From the NCBI GenBank assembly GCA_018388625.1, contig CP074402.1, forward strand, positions 4,154,001 through 4,218,000: a DNA stretch of 64,000 bases. Reading direction: 5' to 3'. The notes beneath the pieces were generated by a model, which ran no database searches, was not told where the DNA came from, and was given only the letters and a program-made list of their open reading frames with translations. Origin of the DNA: Nocardiopsis eucommiae (lineage in GTDB: Bacteria > Actinomycetota > Actinomycetes > Streptosporangiales > Streptosporangiaceae). Position numbers and translations under genes: made by a program. Below are positions 38,359 to 48,518 of the stretch, piece after piece. The stretch's first letter is position 1. Every line of letters starts with the position of its first letter.

Positions 38359-39371
38359 TTACTGTCCTGCCAAAATCTGTCCGACATACCGGGCCACCGC
38401 ACGGACGGCGCCCATCGTCCCTGGGTAGTCCATACGGGTGGGGCCCACCACTCCGATCTTGGCCAGCGACTGGTTTCCCACGCCGTAGTCAGCCGACACG
38501 ATGGAAGTGGATCGAAGGCCCTCGTGGAAGTTCTCCGCGCCGATGCGCACCGTGAGCATGGAGGGGTCCTTGGCCTCACCGAGGAGTCGTATGAGGACCA
38601 TGTTCTCCTCCAGCGCCTCGAGCACCTCGCGCAGGCTGGCCGCGAAGTCGACCGCGGCCAGGTTGGCGGTGCCCGCCAGAACGATCTTCTCCTCGTGTCT
38701 CTCCACGAGGCTCTCCAGCAGGACGGAGAGGACCGCGACCGCGACGGGCCGGTCCTCCGGTGCGACCTGGGCGGGCAGGTCCTCCACCGCGTCCGGCACG
38801 TCACCGAGGTGTCTGCCCGCGATGGCGCGGTTGAGCATGGTGCGCAGGTCGTCCACCACGGTCTCACTGACCGATCCCAGCCCGTCGATGACGCGCTGTT
38901 CGACCCGTCCGGTGTCGGTGATGACGACCATCATGATGCGCTGACCGCCGAGCGGCACCAGTTCCACGTGCTGCACCGACGAGCGGGTCAGCGACGGGTA
39001 CTGGACGATCGCGACCTGCCGGGTGAGCTGCGCGAGCAGACGCACCGTGCGGGCGACGATCTCGTCGAGGTCCACGGCACCACCGAGGAAGGACTCGATA
39101 GCGCGCCGTTCGGCCGCCGAGAGCGGCTTGACGGAGGAGAGCCGGTCCACGAAGAGCCGGTACCCCTTGTCGGTGGGCACCCGTCCCGCACTGGTGTGGG
39201 GTTGGGCGATGTAGCCGTCCTCCTCGAGGGCGACCATGTCGTTGCGAATGGTCGCCGGGGAGACACCAAGGGGTGACGGTCCGCCAACGCCCGCGAACCC
39301 ACGGGTTCGTTGGTGTTGACGAAGTCCTCGACGACCGCACGCAGGACCGCGAGCTTGCGCTCATCCAGCAA
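38359..39371 (-). CDS. hrcA: Heat-inducible transcription repressor HrcA (frameshift near 39281)
   Basis: About 337 residues after repair, from a TTG preceded by AGGAGG that gives [20 protein letters not shown]. Winged helix includes [13 protein letters not shown]; a CCCC run must gain one C to read [39 protein letters not shown] (family recognition helix, given here only to locate the join at residues 45-50). C-terminal part has the GAF-like dimer domain ending [17 protein letters not shown]. Represses its own operon via the CIRCE element. Confidence 0.92.
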
Positions 39372-39382
39372 CTCGCCACCTC

Positions 39383-39409
39383 CTGGCACTCCAAGGTCCT
39401 CAGTGCTAA
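39383..39409. promoter_or_regulatory. CIRCE element (HrcA operator) upstream of hrcA
   Basis: CTGGCACTC - 9 bases - CAGTGCTAA, three mismatches to the canonical TTAGCACTC-N9-GAGTGCTAA. It starts 11 bases upstream of the hrcA TTG and overlaps a minus-strand TAGAAT (-10 box, 39414-39409). Confidence 0.8.
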
Positions 39410-39548
39410 TTCTATGCCCGGCCGCAAACCGGCACGGCTACCCGCACGCGGTAACACGGAGACGGGGGTGCTTCTTCCCTGACCGAGCCGCGACGTGCGC
39501 CACCCGCCAACGGGATTACCGAGTGTGTCACCAGTAGACTGCACCACC

Positions 39549-40382
39549 GTGGTTACCAAGGGAACCGGCCGTTACGGCCGCGACGTTCTGGCGGGAGACT
39601 GGCGACGACCGAGGAAGGGCGCGGTACGCGAGATACCCCTCAGTCGTGACCTGGTCGTGGAGGACGCCGACGAGACCTTCTGCGGCGCGGTGGTGTCCTG
39701 GGACAAGGCCGCCGTGACCCTGGAGGACCGGGACGGGCGCCGCAGGGTGTTCGAGCTGGGCCCGGCCGCCTTCCTCGTGGACGGTGCGCCGGTGACGCTG
39801 GTGCGTCCGGCGGCGGAGCCCAGGGGGCCGCTGCGCAGCGCCTCGGGATCGATCGCGGTGACCGACGCGCGGGCGCGCACGGCTCGGGAGAGCCGGATCT
39901 ACGTGGAGGGCGCGCACGACGCCGAGCTGGTGGAGAAGGTCTGGGGCCACGACCTGCGCGTGGAGGGAGTGGCCGTCGAGTTCCTTGAGGGAGTCGACGA
40001 CCTTCCCGCCGTGGTGGCGGAGTTCGCGCCGGGACCGGGGCGCCGTCTGGGGGTCCTGGTGGACCACCTGGTGCCGGGGTCCAAGGAGAGCCGGATCGCG
40101 GAGCGCGTCCGGGGCGCGGACGTCCTCGTGGTCGGCCATCCCTATGTGGACGTGTGGCAGGCGGTGCGCCCGGGCGCGGTGGGAATCGGGGCCTGGCCCG
40201 AGATCCCCCGGGGTCAGCCCTGGAAGGAGGGCGTGGTGGACGCCCTGGGGTGGCGGATGGAGACGGGTGAGGCCTGGCGTCGCATCCTCGGCTCGGTCCG
40301 TGGCTACGGGGACCTGGAACCCTCCCTGCTGGGGCGGGTGGAGGAGCTCATCGACTTCGTCACGGGCCCGCACGCTCCGTAA
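39549..40382 (+). CDS. DUF3097 family protein
   Basis: 277 residues from the GTG at 39549. Matches the actinobacterial DUF3097 family: it begins GRYGRDVLAGDWRRP and contains RESRIYVEGAHDAELVEKVWG, LVDHLVPGSKESRI, GHPYVDVWQAVRP and GIGAWPEIPRGQPWKEG. The YVEGAHDAELVEKVWGDDLR-like centre resembles a TOPRIM domain (EGxxDAEL with a later acidic pair LVDH), so a nucleic-acid role is possible. Function unknown. Divergent from hrcA; no operon partner. Confidence 0.85.
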   Translation: MVTKGTGRYGRDVLAGDWRRPRKGAVREIPLSRDLVVEDADETFCGAVVSWDKAAVTLEDRDGRRRVFELGPAAFLVDGAPVTLVRPAAEPRGPLRSASGSIAVTDARARTARESRIYVEGAHDAELVEKVWGHDLRVEGVAVEFLEGVDDLPAVVAEFAPGPGRRLGVLVDHLVPGSKESRIAERVRGADVLVVGHPYVDVWQAVRPGAVGIGAWPEIPRGQPWKEGVVDALGWRMETGEAWRRILGSVRGYGDLEPSLLGRVEELIDFVTGPHAP

Positions 40383-40539
40383 CACTAGGATTGTCGCGAT
40401 CACATGGTCTGATGGGACCCTCGGAACGTCGTTCCCCGTCTCCCTCAGGCCTCCCGGCCTCCGGCCCTCCGCGGTCGTCGGTACGGCCCGACTCGTTCGG
40501 GCACAGCAAGCGCCCCCAACAGCGGAGTCAAGGAAGAGC

Positions 40540-42090
40540 ATGAGCGAGACCCCGTCCAGCCGTCCGTCGCCGGACGACGCGCAGGGACAGCAGCAGCCGC
40601 AGGACCCCGACCAGCAGAGCGGCGCGCGGCCCGCCGGGGAGCCGTCGACCGGCGGTCAGCCGCGGGTGCGCCCCGACGCCGAGACGCTGCGGATGAGCGG
40701 GGCGCAGCCCGGGTGGAGGCCGTCCGCGGAGCCCGCCCCGCAGCAGCAGGCCGGCGGAGACCAGCCCGCCGGGGAACAGGGCGCGGCGCAGACGCCTCCG
40801 TCGCCCGGATGGGGCCCGCCCGGGGTCCAGGCGGCTCCGCCCGCCCACTCCCAGCAGGCCCAGGCGTACGGCCAGCCCCAGGTCCAGGCACCGCAGCCCT
40901 CGGAGCAGCCGGGATGGGGGCAGCCGCACCAGCCGCACCAGACCCACACCCAGGCTCAGCAGCCCGGAGGGGTTACGCCCCACGACCAGGGACAGGTCCA
41001 GCCGGGTTGGCAGCAGGCCACCGGCGGCCAACCGCAGATCCATCCCCACGGGGCCCAGCAGGGCAGCGGCGCCCAGCCCGGGTGGGGGCAGCCGCAGGCC
41101 CAGGACCCGCAGGTCAGCGGAGCTCAGCCCGCGTGGGGACCACCGCACCAGCAGGCGCCGGCCCCGTACCCCCAGGCCCAGCCCGGCTGGGAACAGGCGA
41201 CCGGCGGGCAGCCGCAGGCCCAGCAAACCAGCGGAGCTCAGCCCGCGTGGGGGCAGCCGCAGGCCCAGCAAGCCCACCCCCAGCAGCCCCAGGCGTACGG
41301 CCAGCCCCCGCAGGCGCAGCAGCCCGGGTGGGGCCAGGCCCACGAGCAGGGGTCGGCGCAGGTGGGTTGGCAGCAGCACACCGGCGGGCAGCCGCAGGCC
41401 CAGCAGCCCGCGTGGGGGCAGCCCCAGGCCCAGACCGGCTGGGGGCAGGCCGCCGGAAGCCAGCCCGAGGCCCCGCAGCAACCCGCGTGGGGAGGACCCC
41501 ACGAGCAGGCGCAGTCTGGATGGGCACAGCACACCGGCGGCCAGCCGCGGATCCAGCCCCACGACCAGCAGGTGAGCGGAGCCCAGCCCGCATGGGGGCA
41601 GCCGCCGGAACAGGCGTACGGACAGCCCCAGGCGCCCCAGCAGCCGCAGTTCCACCCCGAGGCCAGTTACGGGCAGCAGTTCCAGCAGCCGCAGCAGGCC
41701 GCCTACGGCCAGCCCCCGGGCGCGCAGCCCGCCGGTGGCGACAACGACGTCCTGGTCTCGATGCTCGCGCACCTGTCGGGGTTCGTCATCGCCTTCCTCG
41801 GCTGGATCCCGCCGCTGGCGATCTACTTCGCCAGGCGCGGGCGGTCACCGTTCATCCGCCACCACGCGTCGGAAGCGGCGAACTTCCAGATCACTATGCT
41901 GATCCCGTACGTCCTCGCTGGCGTCGCGTTCTTCGGGTTGGGTATCTTTTTCCCCAGCCTGTCCTGGATCGGCTACCTGCTCATCGCCCTCGTATGGATC
42001 GTCTCCATCGTCTTCGGCGTTCTGGGAGCCTCCGGAGCCAACAGGGGAGCCTGGTCCCGCTACCCCGTGAGCATCCGCCTCCTGAAGTAG
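40540..42090 (+). CDS. DUF4870 membrane protein with long Gln/Pro/Trp-rich repeat region
   Basis: 516 residues; ATG preceded by GGAAGA. The first about 400 residues are low-complexity (Gln, Pro, Gly, Ala, Trp), built on repeats such as QPAWGQPQAQ, GWQQHTGGQPQ and QAYGQPQ. The last 110 residues form a DUF4870 domain: VLVSMLAHLSGFVIAFLGWI, LAIYFARRGRSPFIRHHASE, NFQITMLIPYVLAGVAFFG and a final helix ending GAWSRYPVSIRLLK. No signal peptide; the repeat region is probably cytoplasmic. Role unknown. A second DUF4870 gene follows after 30 bases, so the pair is an operon. Confidence 0.85.
   Translation: MSETPSSRPSPDDAQGQQQPQDPDQQSGARPAGEPSTGGQPRVRPDAETLRMSGAQPGWRPSAEPAPQQQAGGDQPAGEQGAAQTPPSPGWGPPGVQAAPPAHSQQAQAYGQPQVQAPQPSEQPGWGQPHQPHQTHTQAQQPGGVTPHDQGQVQPGWQQATGGQPQIHPHGAQQGSGAQPGWGQPQAQDPQVSGAQPAWGPPHQQAPAPYPQAQPGWEQATGGQPQAQQTSGAQPAWGQPQAQQAHPQQPQAYGQPPQAQQPGWGQAHEQGSAQVGWQQHTGGQPQAQQPAWGQPQAQTGWGQAAGSQPEAPQQPAWGGPHEQAQSGWAQHTGGQPRIQPHDQQVSGAQPAWGQPPEQAYGQPQAPQQPQFHPEASYGQQFQQPQQAAYGQPPGAQPAGGDNDVLVSMLAHLSGFVIAFLGWIPPLAIYFARRGRSPFIRHHASEAANFQITMLIPYVLAGVAFFGLGIFFPSLSWIGYLLIALVWIVSIVFGVLGASGANRGAWSRYPVSIRLLK
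40850..41745 (+). repeat. Degenerate coding repeats within the DUF4870 gene
   Basis: Tandem, imperfect units of about 30-60 bases with recurring CAGCCCGCGTGGGGGCAG and GGCCAGCCGCAGGCCCAG words. They encode QPAWGQ and GQPQAQ units. Likely unstable in length between strains. Confidence 0.75.
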
Positions 42091-42120
42091 TCACGCGCGC
42101 CCACACACCAAGGAACCACC

Positions 42121-42731
42121 ATGTCGTATCCGAACAACCCGAACCCCCACGATCCCTACGGTCAGGGGAGTCCGGGGGCTACCCGCCCCCTCCCGGCTAC
42201 CCGCAGCAGGGTGGTGTCCCCGGTGGTCCTCCCGTTCCGTACAACGGCCCCCAGAGCGGTGGCTACCCGCCGCCGCCCCAGGGCGGCTACCAGCAGCCCG
42301 GCGGCTACCCCCAGGGCGGTTACCAGCAGTCGGGCGGCTACCCGCCGCCCCACGGCGGCCCGTACGGCGGCTACCAGCAGCCGGGTGCGCAGGGCTACGG
42401 CGCCTACGTGCCGACCCCGGAGGAGCGCAGCTCCGCGAAGCTCGCCCACATCGGCGGCGGCTTCCTCGGCTGGATCCTGCCGCTCATCGTCTACATCTCG
42501 AAGAAGGACGAGTCGCCCTACGTCCGTGACCAGGCCGCTCGGGCGCTCAGCTTCCAGCTGGTGATGCTGATCGGTTACATGATCTCGTGGGTCCTCACGA
42601 TCGTCCTGATCGGCTTCCTCGGGCTGATCGGTCTGGTGATCTTCTCGATCGTCTCCGGTTTCCGCGCGGCGTCGGCGGTGGACCGGGGCGAGTGGTCCCG
42701 GTACCCGATGGATGTCACCTGGGTGAAGTAG
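42121..42731 (+). CDS. Second DUF4870 membrane protein (frameshift near 42178)
   Basis: About 203 residues after repair; ATG preceded by AAGGAA. MSYPNNPNPHDPYGQGSPGG opens a Gly/Tyr/Pro/Gln-rich segment with GGYQQPGGYPQGGYQQ-type repeats to about residue 90, then the DUF4870 domain: SSAKLAHIGGGFLGWILPLI, ISKKDESPYVRDQAARAL and hydrophobic helices to the end. A GGGGG run needs one more G to keep frame. Paralogue of the preceding gene; short Tyr-Gly-Pro tails of this sort are common in actinobacterial membrane proteins. Confidence 0.82.
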
Positions 42732-42748
42732 CCCGTTGATCCACGCGT

Positions 42749-42785
42749 GAAGGAGGGGCCGGGCATCGTGCCGGGCCCCTCCTTC
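42749..42785. terminator. Terminator between DUF4870 operon and hemW
   Basis: GAAGGAGGGGCCGGGC and GCCGGGCCCCTCCTTC, nearly perfect 16-base arms around a short loop, between converging genes. Confidence 0.75.
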
Positions 42786-42794
42786 GTCCGAGTC

Positions 42795-44027
42795 TCAGGT
42801 GAGGTCGCGGACCACGGCGTCCGCGAGCAGGCGGCCCCGCCGGGTCAGCGCGGCCCGCCCCTCGGTGTGCGCTCGCGGGTCGAGGAGTCCTTCACCGACC
42901 AGGCGTTCGGCGGCGGCGAGCCCTGCGGTGTCCAGCAGTTCCAGCGGGCAGCCGCCGTCCACGCGCAGCTCCAGCAGGACGCGCTCGAACCGCCGCTCGG
43001 CCTCGGTGAGCACCTCGCGGGCCTGGGCGGGGCTGTCTCCGGCCGCCAGACGCGCGGCGTAGGCGGCCGGGTGCTTGACGTTCCACCAGCGGGTCCCGCC
43101 CACGTGGCTGTGCGCGCCGGGGCCGACGCCCCACCAGTGGCCGCCGGTCCAGTAGAGCATGTTGTGCGCGCTGCGCCCCTCGGTGGTGCGGGCCCAGTTG
43201 GACACCTCGTAAGGGCTGTACCCGGCACTGGCCAGGGCCTCGTCGGCCATGAGGTAGCGGTCGGCCATGGCGTCGTCGTCGGGTTCGGTGAGCTCGCCCC
43301 GGCGGACGCGGGCGGCCAGCCGGGTGCCGTCCTCCACGATCAGGGAGTAGGCGGAGACGTGGTCGGGCCCGGCGCCGATGGCGGCCTCCAGGGAGGCGGC
43401 CCAGTCCTCGTCGCTCTCCCCCGGTGTGCCGTAGATGAGGTCGAGGTTGACGTGCTCGAACCCGGCCTCGCGTGCCCAGGTCACGCACTGTTCGGGGCGG
43501 CCGGGGGTGTGGCCGCGCTCCAGGACGCGCAGCACGTGCGGTCGGGCGCTCTGCATGCCGAAGGAGACGCGGGTGAACCCGGCGGCCCTGAGGCGGACGA
43601 GGTAGTCGGGGTCGACCGTCTCGGGGTTGGCCTCGGTGGTGATCTCGGCGTCGGGGGTGAGCCCGAAGCGGTCGCGGATCTCACCCAGGACGAGCCCGAG
43701 GTCCTCGGGCGAGAGCAGGGTGGGCGTGCCACCGCCCACGAACACGGTGCTGACCGGGGGCCGGTCGCCGGTCAGCACCCGGTCCGCGAGGGCGACCTCG
43801 GCGGCCGCCTGCCCGGCGTAGGTCTCACGCGAGGCCGTGGCGGTGCCGTCCCGGGAGACGAGCTCGTCGGCGGTGTAGGTGTTGAAGTCGCAGTAGCCGC
43901 AGCGGGTGACGCAGAAGGGCACGTGGACGTAGAACCCGAGCGGGCGCCCGCCGAGCTCGCTGAGTGAGGCGTCGGGGAGCTCCCCGGTTCGGGGCACGGG
44001 TTCGCCGTCGAGGGCTACGGATGGCAT
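42795..44027 (-). CDS. hemW: Radical SAM heme chaperone HemW
   Basis: 410 residues. Radical-SAM cluster motif CVTRCGYCDF (CxxxCxxC, about residues 39-48), preceded by LGFYVHVPFC; then VSTVFVGGGTPTLLSPEDLG, EITTEANPETVD, GFTRVSFGMQSARPHVLRVL and VNLDLIYGTPGESDEDW, and the C-terminal SNWARTTEGRSAHNMLYWTG. The family was long labelled oxygen-independent coproporphyrinogen III oxidase; HemW binds heme and delivers it, and the true HemN has a further N-terminal extension that is lacking here. Downstream of the LacI gene by 45 bases, same strand. Confidence 0.92.
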   Translation of the reverse strand: MPSVALDGEPVPRTGELPDASLSELGGRPLGFYVHVPFCVTRCGYCDFNTYTADELVSRDGTATASRETYAGQAAAEVALADRVLTGDRPPVSTVFVGGGTPTLLSPEDLGLVLGEIRDRFGLTPDAEITTEANPETVDPDYLVRLRAAGFTRVSFGMQSARPHVLRVLERGHTPGRPEQCVTWAREAGFEHVNLDLIYGTPGESDEDWAASLEAAIGAGPDHVSAYSLIVEDGTRLAARVRRGELTEPDDDAMADRYLMADEALASAGYSPYEVSNWARTTEGRSAHNMLYWTGGHWWGVGPGAHSHVGGTRWWNVKHPAAYAARLAAGDSPAQAREVLTEAERRFERVLLELRVDGGCPLELLDTAGLAAAERLVGEGLLDPRAHTEGRAALTRRGRLLADAVVRDLT

Positions 44028-44072
44028 GTCTCCAGTGTCACCGACCGGACGACGTGCCCTGACACTCCCCGG

Positions 44073-45164
44073 TCAGACCCCGGGGGTCACGTCCTGGGGG
44101 TCGCGGCGCAGTGCGGAGGGGACGTCCAGGCGGCTCCCCGACGCGGGCGGGCCGGGCACCGTGGCGGGGGCCGCCGCCGTGGAGCCGCGCACGACCAGCT
44201 CGGGGTCGAAGACGTACTCGGCGTGGGAGACGGAGTGGCCGGCGATCTCGTCGCACAGGGCCCGCACGGCGGCCATGGCCATCGCGTTGACGGGCTGGCG
44301 CACGGTGGTCAGCGGGGGGTCCGTGAAGGCGATGAGCTGAGAGTCGTCGTAGCCGACCACGGAGAAGTCCTGGGGGACGCGCAGGCCGTGCTGGCGGGCC
44401 GCTCGGATGGCGCCCAGGGCCATGATGTCGGATCCGCAGACCATGGCGGTGACACCGCGTTCGATGAGGCGGCCCGCCGCCGCGTGGCCGCCCTCCACGC
44501 CGAAGAGGGAGAGCTGGACGAGGTCGTCGCCGTCCAGGCCGTGCTCGGCCAGGGCCTGGTGGTAGCCCTCCAGCTTGCGGCGGACCGGGACGTAGCGCTC
44601 GGGTCCGCTGGTGAAGCCGATGCGGGTGTGGCCGAGGGCGACGAGGTGGTTGACGGCCAGGCGCCCGGCCTCGCGGTCGTCGGCGGAGATGAAGGCCGCC
44701 GGGATGGACTCGGTGTAGCCGTTGACCAGCACGATCGGCAGCCGTCGGGAGACCAGGGCCTGGTAGCGCTCGTGTGAGGCGGTGGTGTCGGCGTGCTTGC
44801 CGGAGACGAAGAGGATCCCGGAGACGTTGCGCTCCAGGAGGAGTTCCACGTACTCGTCCTCCGATATCCCGCCGGGGGTCTGGGTGCACAGGACCGGGGT
44901 GTACCCGCGCTGGGCGAGGGCGCCCTCGGCCGCCTGGGCGAACATCGGGAAGACCGGGTTCTCCAGCTCGGGGATGACCATGCCGACCAGTCCGGCGGAG
45001 CGCTGTCGCAGCCGGGCGGGGCGTTCGTATCCGAGCACGTCGAGCGCGGTGAGTACGGCCTTGCGCGTGTCACTGCCGACGCCGGGCTTGTCGTTGAGCA
45101 CCCGCGAGACGGTGGCCTCGCTGACGCCTGCGTGCCGTGCGATGTCGGCAAGTCGTGGACCCAT
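44073..45164 (-). CDS. LacI-family repressor of the maltose-type operon (MalR-like)
   Basis: 363 residues. N-terminal LacI HTH: MGPRLADIARHAGVSEATVS and RVLNDKPGVGSDTRKAVL, hinge RPARLRQR; periplasmic-binding-protein-like core with GLVGMVIPELENPVFPMFAQ, ISADDREAGRLAVNHLVALG, GSDIMALGAIRAARQHGLRV and VGYDDSQLIAFTDPPLTTV. Divergent from the alpha-glucosidase gene, with only 96 bases between. That gap carries palindromic and CTTGCAG-type sequence (45216-45236); similar words precede malE. Streptomyces MalR binds such sites; the same control is inferred here. Confidence 0.9.
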   Translation of the reverse strand: MGPRLADIARHAGVSEATVSRVLNDKPGVGSDTRKAVLTALDVLGYERPARLRQRSAGLVGMVIPELENPVFPMFAQAAEGALAQRGYTPVLCTQTPGGISEDEYVELLLERNVSGILFVSGKHADTTASHERYQALVSRRLPIVLVNGYTESIPAAFISADDREAGRLAVNHLVALGHTRIGFTSGPERYVPVRRKLEGYHQALAEHGLDGDDLVQLSLFGVEGGHAAAGRLIERGVTAMVCGSDIMALGAIRAARQHGLRVPQDFSVVGYDDSQLIAFTDPPLTTVRQPVNAMAMAAVRALCDEIAGHSVSHAEYVFDPELVVRGSTAAAPATVPGPPASGSRLDVPSALRRDPQDVTPGV

Positions 45165-45215
45165 GCGGGCAACTCTAGTCGAGATTGCCGTCACAAGGAC
45201 GAAAGTAAACGGTAA

Positions 45216-46861
<1,646 letters not shown>

Positions 46862-46878
46862 TCGGGCCGTAGGCCCCG

Positions 46879-46910
46879 GGGGCCGGACGGTGCGAGCACC
46901 GTCCGGCCCC
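46879..46910 (+). terminator. Terminator of the alpha-glucosidase gene
   Basis: GGGGCCGGACGGTGC and GCACCGTCCGGCCCC (15 bp perfect) with a 2-base centre, 17 bases after the stop. Confidence 0.8.
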
Positions 46911-47141
46911 ACCCCGGCACCCCTCCCCTCCTTCGCGGAGCACTCCCCCGCCCGCTCCCCGCCCCGCATCCGCCCCCGCCCCGCCACCGCGGGTGGGGAG
47001 CGGAGACGATGGCCGAGGTCGAACGGCTGCCCCTGGGGCCGCGAAGGGTGACACCCCCACCCACGGCGAGCGCGAAGCGACTCTCCGCACCCGGACACCC
47101 CTTCCGTTTCCGGGGTGTTTCCACATCTTTATCCAGGGCGT

Positions 47142-47167
47142 CTGCAAAGCCTTTCAAAGCCTGCAAG
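47142..47167. promoter_or_regulatory. MalR-type sites upstream of malE
   Basis: CTGCAAA (47142-47148) and CTGCAAG (47161-47167), direct repeats 19 bases apart; the second is the reverse complement of the CTTGCAG found before the alpha-glucosidase gene. Confidence 0.55.
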
Positions 47168-47269
47168 TTATTGCTAACGTCACATCACCACGCACGCCCG
47201 CGACGGACCCGGTCGGCCGGTGAGCCGCGTGCACCCCACCTCCTCCAGTCCTCCCGAAAGGAAGACACC

Positions 47270-48516
47270 ATGAGATCCCGCAGCGCTTCAGCGGTCGCCG
47301 GTATCGCCGCGATCGCCCTGACGGCGACCGCGTGCAGCGGCGACGGTTCCGAAGGGGGCGACGGCGGCGCCGCCGAGGGCACCCTGGTCATCTGGTCCGA
47401 CCCCGAGCGCGCCGACGCCATCCAGAGCGCCGCCGCCGCGTTCGCGGAGGCCAACGGCATCGAGGTGGACGTCCAGGGGCTGACCTTCGACGACATCCAG
47501 GGCGACCTCCTCAACGCCCACCAGGCGGGCAACGCCCCCGACGTCTTCATCGGCGCCCACGACTGGACCGGCAACCTCGTCCGCAACGGTGCCGTCTCCC
47601 CGGTCGAGCTCACCGGCGACCAGGCGGGGGCGTGGACGAGACCGCCGTCGAGGCGCTCACCTACGACGGGCAGCTCTTCGGCGTCCCGTACTCGCAGGAG
47701 AACATCTTCCTGATGCGCAACACGGCGCTGGCCCCCGACGCCCCAGAGACCTTCGAGGAGCTCGTCGAGATCGGCACCGAGCTCAAGGACGCGGGTGACA
47801 CCAGCGAGGTCCTGGCCATGGCGGTCGGCCAGGAGGGCGAGCCCTTCCGGATGAACGCCCTGTTCACCTCGGCGGGCGGGTACCTGTTCGGGCAGGACGA
47901 CACCGGCACCTGGGACCCCACCGACCTCGGTGTGGGCTCGGACGCGTCCGTCGCGGCCATGGAGAAGATCGCCGAGTACGGCGAGGACGGCGAGGGCGTG
48001 CTCCGCCGCTCCATCGACGTCGAGAACGACGCCAACCTCTTCTACGAGGAGGAGGCGCCCTTCTTCGTCGCCGGACCGTGGAACGTCGGTGACGCCAACG
48101 AGGCGGGCGTCGACTTCGAGATCAGCCCCATCCCCGGCTTCGAGGGCGAGGCCCCGGCCAGCCCCTACATCGGCTACCACGCGTTCTTCGTCACCGAGGG
48201 CAGCGCCAACAGCGCCCTGGCCCAGGAGTTCGTGACCAACTACGTCACCTCCACCGACTTCATCCTCAGCCTCTACGAGGCCGACCCGCGCACCCCCGTG
48301 CAGAACGAGGCCCTGGAGTCCGTCTCCGCCGACGACGCCACCATCGCGGCGATCGCGGAGGCCGGCGCGGACGGCATGCCGATGCCGTCCATCCCGGAGA
48401 TGGGTGAGACCTGGGACCCGCTGGGCCAGGCGCAGGCCCAGGCGATCGCGGGCGGGGACGTCCGCGAGGCCATGGAGGCCGCCCACGACACCATCGCCGA
48501 GCAGATCGGCCAGTAG
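47270..48516 (+). CDS. malE: Maltose/maltodextrin ABC transporter substrate-binding lipoprotein (frameshift near 47629)
   Basis: About 415 residues after repair; ATG preceded by GAAAGGAAG. Lipoprotein signal: basic MRSR, hydrophobic core to residue 21, lipobox ATAC with Cys22. Mature protein has the family-1 binding-protein pattern (LVIWSDPERADAIQSAAAAF, NAPDVFIGAHDW, YEEEAPFFVAGPWNVGDANE, ISPIPGFEGEAPASPYIG). Adding one G to a GGGGG run joins GDQAGG to VDETAVEALTYDGQLFGVPY. First gene of malEFG; ligand class (maltose/maltodextrin) inferred from the MalF partner and alpha-glucosidase. Confidence 0.9.
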
Positions 48517-48518
48517 AG

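Larger units (their letters stand above)
46862..47269. other. Intergenic region between alpha-glucosidase and malE
   Basis: About 410 bases. A strong terminator lies at the left (46879-46910), a GC-rich stretch without a convincing gene follows, and the malE regulatory region occupies 47100-47200, where AT content rises. Confidence 0.55.

Noticed and set aside
40850..41745. CRISPR-like array
   Set aside because: Repeats are in frame, degenerate and of varying length, lie inside a coding sequence, and have no unique spacers.
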